This document shows positions 1 through 10,924 of a stretch of DNA of 64,000 nt, one piece after another. Both the position numbers and the translations under genes were made by a program. Source of the DNA: Symbiodinium sp. CCMP2592 (Eukaryota > Sar > Dinophyceae > Suessiales > Symbiodiniaceae); the NCBI GenBank assembly GCA_905221615.1, contig CAJNDT010006130.1:62001-126000 (forward strand), given 5' to 3'. The notes under the pieces were generated by a model. The model was not told the DNA's origin. It worked only from the letters and a program-made list of their open reading frames with translations, and did no database searches. How positions within the stretch are numbered: the stretch's first letter is position 1; every line of letters begins with the position of its first letter.

Positions 1-419
1 ACCCTGAATGTGTCAGCCTCAATGCCGTCTACCGACGGTCCCGAAATTCATGAGCCTGGAACCTTATCCACTTGACTGAATTGCAACTTCTCCGAAATAA
101 ATCCCGAACCCAAGAAAGCCTAAACCTAAACCGTCGATCCAAACTTTGCCGGGGAGGAGGCGATCGGTCTCCCGAACTTCCTTCGTAGGGAGGCCGGGTT
201 TTGGGGTTTGGGGGGCCTCTTGTGACTCTTGCTGGGCCTGTGTGGGAGGTTCGGCTTTCGGAATTTGCAGGGTTTCGGCTTAACTTAGGGTCTTTATTCG
301 CACAGGCTTGCTGTGTTTAATGTACCTAGTCATCTTATCATTCCACCAACCGCAACTATCACTATTACTACGATCACCACTATTGTTGCTATCGCCACCA
401 TCATTGTCAGCACCACCAA
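1..419. other. No gene seen; degenerate telomere-like DNA
   Basis: Non-coding in appearance. It contains scattered degenerate units such as CCTAAACCTAAAC near 119 and GGGGTTTGGGG near 200. No exon, RNA gene or inverted repeat was recognised. Confidence 0.5.
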
Positions 420-1085
420 CGCCGCCGCCGCCGCCGCCGCCACCGCCACCGCCACCGCCACCGCCACCGCCACCGCCACCGCCACCGCCACGGCCACCAG
501 CGCCACCGCCAGCGCCACCGCCAGCGCCACCGCCACCGCCACCGCCACCGCCACCGCCACCGCCACGGCCGCCACCAGCACCAGCACCAGCACCAGCACC
601 AGCACCAGCACCAGCACCAGCACCAGCACCAGCGCCAGCGCCAGCGCCAGCGCCAGCGCCAGCGCCAGCGCCAGCGCCAGCGCCACCGCCAGCGCCACCG
701 CCAGCGGCACCGCCACCGCAACCGCCACCACCACCACAACCACTACCACTACCACCACCTCTATCGTTACGATTAGCATTACCATTGCCATTACCATTGT
801 CGCTACCGTTACTTGCTTCTTCTCACGCAGCCAGAAGATCCGGTCTAGCGGGCACTATTACATCGCATGCTTGTGCATGGACGGCCTCTCAAGGAAGCAG
901 CACTACGTTACCGTCACCATCACCATCACCATCAGCATCGTCATCATCGTCAGCATCACCGTCATCACCGTCATCGCCATCAACACCATCATCACCATCA
1001 TCACCATCATCACCATCATCACCATCATCACCATCATCACCACCATCACCCCCATCACCACCATCAACATGGGCATCAACATCGC
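420..1085. repeat. Compound GC-rich microsatellite
   Basis: Successive blocks of GCC, CCACCG, CAGCAC and CAGCGC hexanucleotides (420-735), then ATC/ACC units (about 905-1075). All six frames stay open over long stretches because the units are multiples of three. The resulting proline-, alanine- or threonine-only translations are artefacts of the repeat, not genes. Confidence 0.9.
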
Positions 1086-2379
1086 CATGATGCTACCACT
1101 CAGCTATTGACGAACCCTCCGGACAGCCCTCTTAAGCCTGCAGCTCTCAGTAATTCTTAAAGCCTAGAGCCTTTCAATCAGAGTTCTGCTTCCTAAAGCA
1201 CCAAACTCCTTACACACTGAGGGGGTCCAGAAGAAGAGTGTGCACCGTAGCAAAAACGAAAGACCCTTGCGTCGGAGCTTCAAAACCGAAAGCAAGCCCG
1301 GAGCCCGGAGACGCTGAAGCCCTTAAAGGTCCCCTGCAGGAAATAACAGGCTAACCGTAGGAAAGTAGCATCGAAAAGGGTATCCTCGTACATTCTCTTT
1401 ATCCCTGAAACAGGATGGCACGGTTCAGGCTGAGGGTTTAGGGGTTTCAGTAAGACTGGACCCCTTCATCACGATCCGTTTTCATCGCTGCTCCTTCGCA
1501 TCCCCACCGAAAACCCTGAAGTCCTGGAAGTCACAAGAAAATCACAGTACGTATCAAGATGACGATGGTAAGCAGCCTCATAACATGCATGGCATCACAG
1601 AGATCTCCACCCGTGCGAGGTCCTCCTCCGGTCCGGGAGCGAACTTGCGCGTGCGCGGGAGGGGGTCAAGAGCTTCCGGGCGCCTTGGGAGCACTTGATG
1701 CACAGGAGTGCCAGACATAAGCTTTGAAAGCTCCATGGGTCAAACTTCAGGATTTCGGTCTCGGGGCACGGCTGAGCTCAGCTGCAGCAGAATTCGTCCT
1801 AACGGGTTCAGTTGCGGGGTGGTTTTTGCTCTTGTTTGCATGCGTTTGCCTCACCACAGCCACTCCGTGGCATGGACACCACCGTCCTGCGCGAGGTCGT
1901 CGCCTTGTCGCACATGTTCCGCTCTGCACGGCCGACGATTCCGTTTGTCTTTCACTTTCGTTGTTTTTGCACCGAATCCGACGTCAGATACTGTCGTAGG
2001 GCTTCGGTTGCAACTTCATCGTAAGTTCACAAAGCGAGAGTGGTATGTTTCTCTCTTCGTGAAATCGCATTTTGGCTATCTTGCGCATTGCGCAGTTTGC
2101 GCTTGTCAAGTCTTTGCCGTTGTCGGCATTTGCAGCAATCACAGCGGCACCAGCAAGGCTCAGGGCAGCACACGACTTAGTTTCATAGTGAGCGTAATCA
2201 CGACACAGAAAACATCAGAATACGTACTAGCCAAAAACTCACAGATGAAGCTGTCTTCCCGGCACATAAGCACACGAAGCCCGCAACATACCCGACGCAA
2301 ACCCGCCCCCGCAACAGAACCCGCACGGGAGTTTGTGCATAATCCGCGGCCATCCTTTGGGTTACTTGGGTTACAGATA
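1086..2379. other. No recognised gene
   Basis: Low-complexity-free intergenic or intronic DNA. An ORF runs 1708-2427 but shows no family similarity and runs into the MITE that follows. A short ATG-led stretch near 1873 (MDTTVLREVVALSHMF) could be an exon, but nothing supports it further. Confidence 0.4.
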
Positions 2380-2481
2380 TGGGTCGTTGTCAAAATTATG
2401 GTCCCTTTTGGGTACCCTAAATATTAGCTGCCGTATTACAATAAGGACCCAACAAGGGACCCTAATTTTGACAACTACCCA
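2380..2481. mobile_element. Palindromic MITE, family A
   Basis: A 102-bp near-perfect palindrome. The left end starts TGGGTCGTTGTCAAAATTA and the right end, reverse complemented, starts TGGGTAGTTGTCAAAATTA. The centre carries CCTAAATATTAG and GCCGTATTA. The same ends occur at 45716-45818 and at both termini of the 8.9 kb transposon (35221-44141), so this is probably a non-autonomous relative. Family consensus end: TGGGTGGTTGTCAAAATTA. No clear target-site duplication was found. Confidence 0.85.
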
Positions 2482-3229
2482 TGTGGTTGACATCAGCATC
2501 GTGCCATGCTTGCTGAACCAGGACGATCCCTTGTGCCAGCTGTCGATTCTGCTGGCTTCCTGCGACGCAATGCTGCTGTCGGGTTGCTCAGAGGGCTCAA
2601 AGCAGTGCCGAGTTTTTGGCGAAGGTTTGGCTAAATGAAGGAAGCAGTGTCCCGTAAACCCTAAATCCGACACCTCAAAACAACTCTGAGCTTTTTGAGG
2701 CCTCCCTTCTTCCTAGGCCTTATAGGCTCGACCCCGATGTTGTCGTCTGTGGGGTGGCTGCAGGTCAATGCGGCAGATCCAGCACCACATCTTGCGGCTG
2801 TACTGACGCTACACCGACTTCATCGACGGACCTTTTGGATTTCAGAGCGGCCCTTCATGCTTGTACAGGATGTAGTAGCAGTCGCTGGCCTAACTTGGCC
2901 TGATAACGAAACGCGTTCCGACGCTGTGTTAACGCCCTCCGCGCCCTTGCCCCGAAGTCTCCAGTTCTCAGGGTGAGGAAGCCGTTGCCCCGACCTTGTG
3001 AGACAGAGGGGAGAAGAGTGCCGTCCCTTGACGCTGGCTAATCGAGCTGGCCACAGGACTAGGCTTTCCTGCGAAGGAAAAGCTTGAGTCGGCGAGTGTC
3101 AGCCGTTAGTATGAAGTCGGGATGCTGCAAACCGTACACTCCTCCCAGTCTGGGATGGAGGTTTGGGGCCCGTGAGCCTTTCCTCAGCTCTTTCGCCTCC
3201 AAATATCCCGGACTCCACCCGAGCTCCAA
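2482..3229. other. No recognised gene
   Basis: No repeat structure and no family-recognisable exon. A 93-codon open frame at 2695-2976 has no recognisable domain and is treated as chance. Confidence 0.4.
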
Positions 3230-3640
3230 AACTCAAGAACAGCAGCAACAACAACACTAACTTTCACAAGCACAAGCAGAAGCACAAGTGCAACGGCCAG
3301 CGCAAGCGCAACCGCAAGCGCAAGCCCAAGCACATGCACACAAGCACGAGCACGAGCACAAGGGCTGCCAGAGCCAGAAACAGAACCACAACCACAACAA
3401 CAACAACCACAATACTGCCACTACCACTACCAGACTACCATTTTGACTACCACTACGATGACGACGATGACTGCTACTGCTCCTGCTCCTGCTCCTGCTA
3501 CTGCTGCTACTACTACTACTACTGCTGCTACTACTACTACTACTACTGCTACTACTACTACTCCTCCTCGTCCAACTGCTATTGCTACTGCTACAGCTGG
3601 GACCACTACGACCACCACTACTCGGACGAAAACTGTACGG
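3230..3640. repeat. Compound microsatellite (CAA, CAAG, ACT/CTG triplets)
   Basis: Blocks of AAC, AAGCAC and GCAAGC-like units, ACAAC, then TAC/TGC triplets with CTCCTG units at 3478-3500. Open frames across it are repeat artefacts. A short (AT)n tract follows at about 3995-4015. Confidence 0.85.
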
Positions 3641-4503
3641 CAAAGCGAGTAAAACACCATAAGGCAAAACAGCCATACGAATTTATGCATACCACTGTAC
3701 GGCTACATAACTACATCGCCATCGATTGTCCGACAAAGCAACTAAACGACTGCTGCGACTTTGCGATTACGACTATGAGACGTCTGCACCCCCCAGTCAC
3801 ATCTTCAACTTTCATCCCAAGCTGCAGAAACCTTTCCTCACACTCCCACCCAGACCTGCTTAGGTCGTACCCGCCCGTTTGACCAAAAACCTTGAACTCT
3901 TAGTCCTAGACTCCCCCAAGCCTGTAAAGTCCAAGACTCCTAAACTCCTAGACTCGAGAATAGCATCATTACACAATAGTACCTCTATGCATACATATAT
4001 ATATATATATATATCTGTATAAATGTAGTGTTCTGCATTACTGAGCATGGTTATGCACTACTCCCCAAACCGCCAGCTTCCCGAGCCGAGCTTCGACCGC
4101 ACCACCTTCAATGCCCGGGGGCCCAAAGGGCCTAAAGCACTTGGGGCGTTGGGGTTCCACAAGGGCCTGAATATAATAATGCTATGGGGGTCAGGGCACT
4201 TGGTGTCTGAGTAGGGCTCCAGATCTTTGGGTCCATAAACTTCGACGACAACCGTGAGCAGAAGCCTTTTGGATAAGGGAACTCAGCTCGGAAAGGTGGC
4301 ATTGCATGTGCATGCCATGTTTGTGAACAGCTGGCACAACATCTTATAGAAGCAACGGCTGCCGGTGCACCCTGACAGCTACCCCTTCATGTCACGATTG
4401 AAGCCGAGGATCCGTTCTCGCGTCAAGCCCAAAAACCCTTGAATCTTCGAATCCCGCAATCTCTACGACAATCTGAGTCCCTAGAAGCCATGAATCTATG
4501 ATT

Positions 4504-4562
4504 CCCCCCTAAACCCTAAACCCTAAACCCTAAACACCTAAACCCCATAAACCCTAAACCCC
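4504..4562 (+). repeat. Interstitial telomere-like tract (CCCTAAA)n
   Basis: About eight CCCTAAA-type units, some with an extra C or lacking an A. The TTTAGGG unit is the telomere repeat type reported for dinoflagellates and plants. Here it lies immediately upstream of a PPR exon, inside what is probably an intron. Confidence 0.8.
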
Positions 4563-4575
4563 TGAATCGCCGAAG

Positions 4576-4650
4576 TCTGCCATCACCGCCTGCATCGACG
4601 GGAAAACTTGGAACCTGGCTCTCTGGATGCGGCGCCCTCAGCTGCGGCCG
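4576..4650 (+). CDS. Candidate PPR-protein exon (partial gene)
   Basis: The exon starts after AG at 4574-4575. It reads SAITACIDGKTWNLALWM followed by RRPQLRP, 25 codons. The pattern A-I-x-A-C-x-x-G-x-x-W-x-x-A-L with a downstream L-x-P is that of the pentatricopeptide repeats common in dinoflagellate organelle RNA-binding proteins. The donor is CCG|GTAGAG, and the T of this GT is the first base of an inverted-repeat element (4652 onward). Several more PPR-like exons follow on the same strand to about 18 kb, perhaps one gene, but the intervening exons were not joined. Seen: the reading frame and motif. Inferred: PPR membership, since only one motif is visible. Confidence 0.5.
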
Positions 4651-4651
4651 G

Positions 4652-4834
4652 TAGAGGCCTTAGTAATTGATTGGGGTTCCTTTGAAGAGGTCTATAGGGG
4701 CTACTATAAGGGATCTATAAGTGTACCATAATACAAGGTCCTTAACAATTAGAATAGGGTTTTGGGACCCATTGTACCATAATTATGATAAGGAACCCCC
4801 AAACATAGTATTGGTAATTATTTTAGGCCCCTAT
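4652..4834. mobile_element. Inverted-repeat element, families B/G (possible introner)
   Basis: The right half (about 4735-4834) has the family B ends: TTAACAATTAGAATAGGG on the left and, read in reverse, a TAGGGGCCT-type terminus on the right (TTTTAGGCCCCTA). The left part contains AAGGGATCTATAAGTGTACC, shared with family G at 53590-53650. It begins at the donor of the preceding candidate exon. It looks like a nested or compound copy. Confidence 0.7.
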
Positions 4835-6803
4835 GTCACTGAAGCCTGCGAGGGTCTGCGAGGGTCTGCCAGCACTGCCGCGGTTCCTTCAAGATTGCAG
4901 CTCAGCGTCCGCAGAGTACCAAGAACAGTGCAGAGCGCGCTGCGAGTTCAGAATTCTCGGCGAAGCGCGGATGATACTCCTCAGTCTCGGTCTGCTGTGG
5001 GGAGGGGGCGCTTCACGGACTACAGTTGCGCGGACTAAAAACAGGAGCACTGTGCTACCACTAGGTGCACAGCAGAAGGAACTATCAACCCAGACGTTAC
5101 TTCTGTTTGTAAGGCTGGAGCTCCGTTCGGGATTTGGGGCCTTCATTCCTGAACCCTCCATGTATTCTGAGTTGCTGGCACTTCTTGCGTCTCATGGTTG
5201 TCAGCGGTCGCAGGCATTGTCAGGATTTGGGTTGACTGGTGCTGCCGTGACCAATGGTGCTTGCACTGGAGCAGTGGCAGTAATGAAAACAAGCAGTTTT
5301 TTGCGGGTAGTAGACCCTAAATGCTAAGCCTAAACTGGTAGTATTCGCCGGCCTGAGGTCTGCGGATTGCGCTGGCTTCTGCTAATACGATAGATCCCTC
5401 TAGCGCCTCGCAGTCCGACGAGCGTCCATTGCAGGGGGCAGGGAAGGGCTCACGGGAGAGCGACAGTGTCGGTGTTTGGTGAGTTCGGGAGCGACCCCCC
5501 TGTTGCTATCGGAGGGTATCCATCCCCGTCCGTTGTTCGCGTCGTTTTCGTCGTTGCGTTTTGGTCCTTAAGCGTGTTGACCGGAAGTGATACCCTCTGC
5601 ACTCAACTAGTGTTCGTGGGAGTTCTACGTTCAGTGCAAATACTGAGCCCACGTTTGAATTACCCACCCCTGGCCCAGACATTGAATCCTGAACCTGAAG
5701 CATCAGAGCCTCAGGCACACCTCTTAACCCTGCACCCGAAGATCCTTCGAGGAATCGCACCTCCGCAAGAACGCTGTAAGGAGAGTAGATGCTTTCTTTT
5801 TGAAGCGCATGGCCTTGGTTTTGGGGCTCAGGGCTATGAGGGTGAGGGTTTTCGGATCTCTGGCCTCGGGCCTCGACCCTACAATGTTTGAGATCACTCG
5901 CATCGAGGTTTGGGAGCCTCATCAAGGAAAGGCGCGTCGAGTTTGGAAAGCTACCATGGTGTTGGGTCCAGGAAAACTTCGGTTCGCGTCCCTCTTCTTC
6001 TGCCACTCCGGCCACGAGCAACAATCAAGCGTGGATATTTGCAGCTGCTCTTCAATCCTAAAAGTAGAAGCATCAGCAGCAACTGTGGCAGTGGAATTGG
6101 CAGTGCCAGTACTGCTAGTACTGTAGTCCCTCGCCGGCCCTTCCCCATGTTCCGCCGCAGCCTGGAGCCGGACCAGATCACTTGCACCGGCGCTGCCTGC
6201 GCATGCGCCATCGGAGGGGCCGGGGTGCTGTGTGGGTTGGGTGGGTAGGTCTGTGTCAACCCTTCAATAGAGCCCTGGTTGTTTTTCAGAAGGGAGTTGT
6301 CAATCGTGGTCTCTCGGCTTCAGTGTCTCGGAAAGCATCATTTTCGCATCTTATCTGGTAGTGATTGCACCGTCCTCTGTGTAGTTTGGTTCCAGAGCTT
6401 GACAGAATTAGTGCGAAGCCAGAGACCCGAGATTGCATCTTCCAATGGGCACACGGACTCCCGCGGTACTGAAGATGCGACTTTGCCTATCTACGTTTAC
6501 GAGATTTTTTTATACTCCCTCTCTGTCAGCAGCACCTTAGATTTCCAGCCTGAGTCCGTACACTGAGACACTTGTCAAGACCGCTAAGAACTTCGCTACG
6601 AGCGAAGAAACTCTTTCCTTGGAAGCCCAGCTTACACCGAATGTGAGAACAATGGCGCAGGAGAGCTTGTCTAAGATTTCTATGCCCGAGACCTAACGTA
6701 ACATAATATAATGTGATATAAGATAATGTATGATAATACAGTATAAACCCTTGTGCCGGAAGAGCATGCATGGAAGCCCCCAAATCCCGTTGTCCCTATG
6801 CAG
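4835..6803. other. Mostly intron-like DNA, no clear gene
   Basis: The open frame at 4833-5327 reads plausibly over 4850-4970 (FLQDCSSASAEYQEQC) and may hold an exon, without family support. The rest (5340-6800) shows no repeat structure and no recognisable motif. Confidence 0.35.
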
Positions 6804-6857
6804 GCGTGGACGAGTACCCTGGAGCTGCTGTCTCTGCTTCCGCCGCCGATGCAAAGA
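6804..6857 (+). CDS. Possible PPR-protein exon (weak)
   Basis: After the AG at 6802-6803 the frame reads AWTSTLELLSLLPPMQR, resembling the W-x-x-x-L-x-L-L start of a PPR helix pair. The likely donor follows AGA at 6857. The call rests on a single short helix, and a chance open stretch is a real alternative. Confidence 0.3.
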
Positions 6858-8020
6858 GGCCAGGCGACACAGTTCAGGTCTCAAGGGTTCCTTTCTTTCT
6901 CGTGTGTTTGGAGCTTGTCTTCCTGGTAAATCACCCCCAGGCCCAAAAGCTTGTTGCTTGAGTTGGGGTTTTGGACGAGGACGTGACTACAGGAGGTTGG
7001 GGTGTTGAGTGTTCTTTTGCGCTTGGTTCCTCACTTACACCCGAACGCTGCGGCCGGTTGGGTGGGGTTGGCCAAACGGCAAGGGCAAGGATTTAGCTAC
7101 GTTTTGTATGAGTTGCTTCGAGGGTGGGATTCGGCTTGTCTGATTTTGCAGCATTTAAGGACGTAAGATCTGATGGGCGGGCCGATTTTTCGGTCTCTGG
7201 CTTCATAGCTTCAAGGAGGTCTCTGGGTTGAAGCCGCGGACTTCTTCATGGCTTGGAAAAGCACCCGTAACAAACACGCCTCCCAAACTGTCTACACGGG
7301 ACTTTGCGGAAGTCGCGAAGCTTCGAGAAGCTTCGAAGCAGCTTGCAATGACAGACTGGCATGAAACCAAGCCGTTGTGGTGTGTTGAAATGCACGCCTG
7401 CAGATGGTGACAAAAGCGCTACACAATGATGATGCCAGTGTAGAGGCCCAAACACTGGAATGCAAGTGCCATGTACACCGGAAGATACCAAGACGACGAC
7501 GATCATTTCAAGACCACCACGACCACGACGACCGGGACAACCAAAGACGACCAGGACCTCCATGACAACATCCGTGGGCACCACGATGACCACGACCACC
7601 ACGAGAACCCCTATCACCGGCACCAGCAGCACTTCCCACCACCACCACCACCACCAACAGTGCGGCATCGATCTTTTTGAGGGCACTGCTAGGATTTTGA
7701 GGCTCTCGCGTTTTGAGGACACCACCCACGTACTGGTGGGATTGGAGGACCAACGGACGAGCCCGAGAGGCCGAATAGCCTGGCCACGCCAGCACCATGT
7801 TCAGCGCTCCGACCCCAAGTATGGAATTTATACTGAATCGCACGTCTCGGGACGACATGGCGGGGCCGAGATGGCATGCCGGTCTGTGGAAATAATTCGG
7901 TTCGAGCTGGCGCTTCGCAGTGATTCTAAAGACACCTTCTTCACTCTTATTGTAACAGTTCCACAGTGTCTCACCCCTCTGCTCGGACAATTTTCAGTAT
8001 TGCGCCCTTGTAGTGTATAG
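6858..8020. other. No recognised gene
   Basis: Contains an imperfect CGACCACC/ACCACCA microsatellite at about 7490-7660 whose frames give long artefactual ORFs. No motif was recognised. Confidence 0.4.
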
Positions 8021-8970
8021 AGTCTAGCGGTACAGCAATGGCAAAAAGTCGGCAAAGACCCAAAACCCTGGTTCGAATTATTAAGGGCCCTACAACCGCC
8101 CTTGTGGATTTGGGCGCTGCCGGTCACGTGACCGATTAGCAGATCTTTGATACGGTTGCCTCCTTTATGGCACCTCCCCCTGTGTTGCGGAACACCTTGA
8201 CTTCTTGGCTAGATTCTGCCCTGGACTCAGCCGTGGTCGATGCTGCCAAGGATGTGCTTCTTGTTCTGCACCCGGAGCACCAGTGTGATTCTATCGCGGG
8301 TGGGCCTTTGCTTGCCAAGGCCTCAGAGGAATCTTACCTCCCTTACGTCGCACCTTTGTCTCTTGCCTCACCTCCTGTCGAAGGGTTCATGACATACGTT
8401 GGAGGTTTGTCCTCTGCCCTGACTTGGGCGCGCGCCTTCCCCTCCTTGGTCGCCGCCCCGGTGTTGTGGCCTTTTGGTGAACTGCACACTGGCCTACCAG
8501 TTGGGGCCGCTGGTGTCTTCGTGGAGTTCCCTCCGCCCCCGGCCGGCTGCTCGTTAGTCTTCTCTCCCTCTGCCTGCCCTCTTAAGGTGCTCAATCAGCT
8601 CAGGGACTGGACTGACTCGGTGCTTGCCGTACTTGGAGCGTTGCTTGCCTTCGCTCGGCTCGGTCGACCTGTCGGCCTCACCTTCCCCATGCCTCGTCAT
8701 GCTCTCGAGCCTCTTGCCACCTGGCTCTGTAGCCTGCAGGGGGAAGCTGAAGACCTTGAGCCACACCGATGTTTCACTGTTGAATTCACTTGATGTACAG
8801 ATGCTTTAGGCACGTCCCTTGGACCTTCAGCCTGCCTGAAAGAAAGAAAGGGCCCTACAAGCTCCCGTGGTGTCGCGAGTCCGAGCAGGCTCCCGACTCT
8901 CCGAAGTGACGAGAGACCGAATTGACGTCCTCTTCAATGAGCAGTTTGAGGCGGAAGACGCCCCTGACAG
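8021..8970 (+). CDS. Unrecognised coding segment split by a 765-bp insertion
   Basis: Two pieces, 8021-8095 and 8861-8970, lie in the same frame on either side of a duplicated 13-mer. The left piece follows AG and reads QQWQKVGKDPKPWFELLRAL. The right piece reads VVSRVRAGSRLSEVTRDRID and then VLFNEQFEAEDAPD. It ends at a candidate GA donor (CAG|GACTGG), with GTGTTCAG|GG as an alternative. Removing 765 bp (one repeat copy plus the insert) joins the two without a stop, and 765 is divisible by three. The translation is hydrophilic and protein-like, but no family was recognised. The insert may have broken the gene, or may be spliced out as an intron (GG-AG or similar boundary). Confidence 0.45.
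8083..8095 (+). repeat. Left copy of a 13-bp target-site duplication
   Basis: AAGGGCCCTACAA, identical to 8848-8860. The two copies flank the inserted ORF-bearing segment. Confidence 0.75.
8096..8847 (+). mobile_element. Inserted segment with intronless ORF, probable retroposed copy
   Basis: The 752 bp lie between perfect 13-bp direct repeats, a length typical of target-primed (LINE-type) retroposition. The 3' end is A/G-rich (GAAAGAAAG) rather than a clean poly(A). The 5' end has a short open stretch reading TTALVDLGAAGHVT, which loosely resembles the LVDTGA motif of retroelement aspartic proteases, before a stop at 8138-8140. No terminal inverted repeats were seen. Confidence 0.55.
8167..8793 (+). 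CDS. Uncharacterised 208-residue intronless ORF
   Basis: The ATG start at 8168 (reading frame from 8167) opens MAPPPVLRNTLTSWLDSALD, and the ORF ends with TGA. The protein is moderately hydrophobic, with no obvious signal peptide. There is a proline-rich stretch near residues 119-125 (EFPPPPAG) and a hydrophobic run around residues 150-160 (VLAVLGALLAFARLG). Codon use is mixed with a C/G-leaning third position, unlike the simple repeats nearby. It stands out because exons elsewhere in the window are under 150 bp. It lies wholly inside the inserted segment. No family was recognised; a fragment of a retroelement polyprotein or a retroposed gene are both possible. Confidence 0.5.
   Translation: MAPPPVLRNTLTSWLDSALDSAVVDAAKDVLLVLHPEHQCDSIAGGPLLAKASEESYLPYVAPLSLASPPVEGFMTYVGGLSSALTWARAFPSLVAAPVLWPFGELHTGLPVGAAGVFVEFPPPPAGCSLVFSPSACPLKVLNQLRDWTDSVLAVLGALLAFARLGRPVGLTFPMPRHALEPLATWLCSLQGEAEDLEPHRCFTVEFT
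8848..8860 (+). repeat. Right copy of the 13-bp target-site duplication
   Basis: AAGGGCCCTACAA, identical to 8083-8095. Confidence 0.75.
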
Positions 8971-9795
8971 GACTGGTGTTCAGGGTTTGGAGTTGTATAT
9001 TCTTTCGTTTGTTACATGGTCGCTCATCTACATGTGCTTCTACAGTATTCTTCCCATTCTTACAGTTACTGGCGCTGGTTTCATTGTTGACACCACTATC
9101 CTCATCGCCGCTGTCCTGCTGGTTGCGTTGTTGGGGTGGTTGTCGTTGTTTTAACAGTTGTCCCTAGTCTTCGTCTTTTTGTTGCTATGAATGCTGTTGT
9201 CAATGACCTTGATGTCTGCAACTTTTGCGGCCTTGGTTGTTATTGCTGTTAATGCCAGTTGTTCTCACTGGCTGCCATGGTATTCATCACCTGCATATAG
9301 AATCGGCATCATGCTCAATCGACGTCATCTTGTCATCTTATCACTTATCAACCTATCATCTTGGAGTTTAGGCCTCCAACTCACACGCATAGCAGCAGGT
9401 CTTCGACGCCGGGTCATACACTTCATACTGCCAGCCCCCCAAAGCCTTCATGATCGAATCCCTGGTTCCCGCTTACGAGAAGCTCTCATCGTGGTTCTTT
9501 GCCTATGCCCCAGACTTGTAGTCCCAAGTCCCCCAAAATTCTCTGTCGGCTGCAGGAGCATGCACAATCTCCGAACCTTTGGGGTGCGCCAAGGCTTCTC
9601 CAAGCTTCGGAAAGAGAGGCGCGCCGCAACGGGAAGTGGCAACACGCGCGAAAAGATAAGGTGGATAGGTATACGGATTGGTAGACAGACAAAGAGACGA
9701 ATTAGCTGATTTAGTGATTGATAGACTGATTGATTGATTGTTTGGTCGGTTGGCTTAGTGGTAATTTTTTATGTTTTGATTGTGTGTACTCTACC
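8971..9795. other. No recognised gene
   Basis: Open frames at 8922-9167 and 9191-9709 read as hydrophobic or mixed low-information sequence without motifs. GATT/GACT short repeats lie at 9700-9745. Confidence 0.35.
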
Positions 9796-10012
9796 TCTGT
9801 TTGTGTATATGTATATGTGTATGTCTATGTCGATGTCTATGTCTATGTCATTGTCGATGTATATATGTATATGTACATGTATATCCATATGTACGCTATA
9901 CACTGCACACTGCAGACTGAAGCCTACTGTATACTGTATATGTATATGTACATGAACACGTGCATGCATGTGTGCATGTATGCATGTATGTATGTATGTA
10001 TGTATACATAGC
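9796..10012. repeat. TATG/GTATAT microsatellite
   Basis: Runs of GTATAT, GTCTAT and TGTATG units. Frames across it give Tyr/Val/Met/Cys-only translations and are ignored. Confidence 0.9.
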
Positions 10013-10259
10013 TGTGGGTTAACCACCGATAAAGGCATAGACCTTAACTGTTTAGGGTTTACCTAGGAGACCGAGCCGCTAGCACAGGGGTGGGGGGGGT
10101 TAATTCTTCCGGAGTAGGAACTCCCCGGGGGGGACGGGGAGGGGCGGGAAGAGAACGAGGGAGGGGGGGGACGGGTTCATAGTATTCCTGTGATTATTGT
10201 TTGTTAGTTGGTTAGTTGGTGACTGTTCTGTTGGGGCCAGAATACGCACAAATAGACGC

Positions 10260-10735
10260 CCACAGAGAGGCGGACAGACAGACACAGATACAGATACAGA
10301 TACAGATACAGATACAGAGACAGAGACAGAGACAGAGACAGACAGCGACAGAGAGACACAGAGAGACAGAGAGAGACAGAGAGAGACAGAGAGAGACAGA
10401 GAGAGACAGAGAGAGACAGCGAGAGACAGAGAGAGACAGAGAGAGACAGAGAGAGACAGAGACAGGGGCTGAGACTGAGACGGAGACAGAGACGGAGACG
10501 GAGACAGAGACAGACAGAGACAGAGACAGAGACAGACAGGCAGAGAGACAGACACACCGAGAGATAGACAGACAGACAGACAGAGACCGACACAGAGATA
10601 GACGGACACGCAGGCGGGCAGGCAGGCATGAATGCAGGCGGGCATGCATGCAGGCAGACAGACAGAGAGGTGGAGACACAGAGACACAGGGACAGAGAGA
10701 CGGACAGGCAGAGAGAGACCAACCGCACACGTACA
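10260..10735 (+). repeat. Purine-rich GACAGA/GAGACA microsatellite
   Basis: Nearly 480 bp in which one strand is almost all purine and C, in GACAGATA, GACAGAGA and GGCAGGCA units. All frames are open on both strands because of the repeat. The strand asymmetry could favour triplex formation. Confidence 0.9.
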
Positions 10736-10924
10736 TGGTCTAGCAGCCAAGCATGACATCAATGTCTGTTGAGGCTACCATAAGGAACCTAGTTGAATAG
10801 CACAGAGTATAATGAATCTATACATGCACGTGCAAGCATAAATGCACATGCAATCTTAAGCGGAATGCAGAAATGAAAAGACGTTCAACAGTACAGTGAC
10901 GAGCCTGGTTTCTTTTGTAGTGTG

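Noticed and set aside
308..1160. Long proline-, threonine/alanine- and histidine-rich ORFs on both strands
   Set aside because: Products of the 3n-periodic microsatellite at 420-1085; every frame is open and compositions follow the repeat unit.
2064..2085. Possible spliced-leader relic (GCATTTTGGCT)
   Set aside because: Matches only part of the dinoflagellate spliced leader and diverges before its 3' CTCAAG; not adjacent to any gene start.
8060..8085. TGGTTCGAATT resembling a tRNA T-loop
   Set aside because: No acceptor or anticodon stem could be paired around it. No tRNA, rRNA, snRNA or CRISPR array was recognised anywhere in the window.
10100..10762. 220-residue Ser/Leu-rich minus-strand ORF and + strand Arg/Glu/Thr ORFs
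   Set aside because: GACAGA microsatellite; open in all frames.
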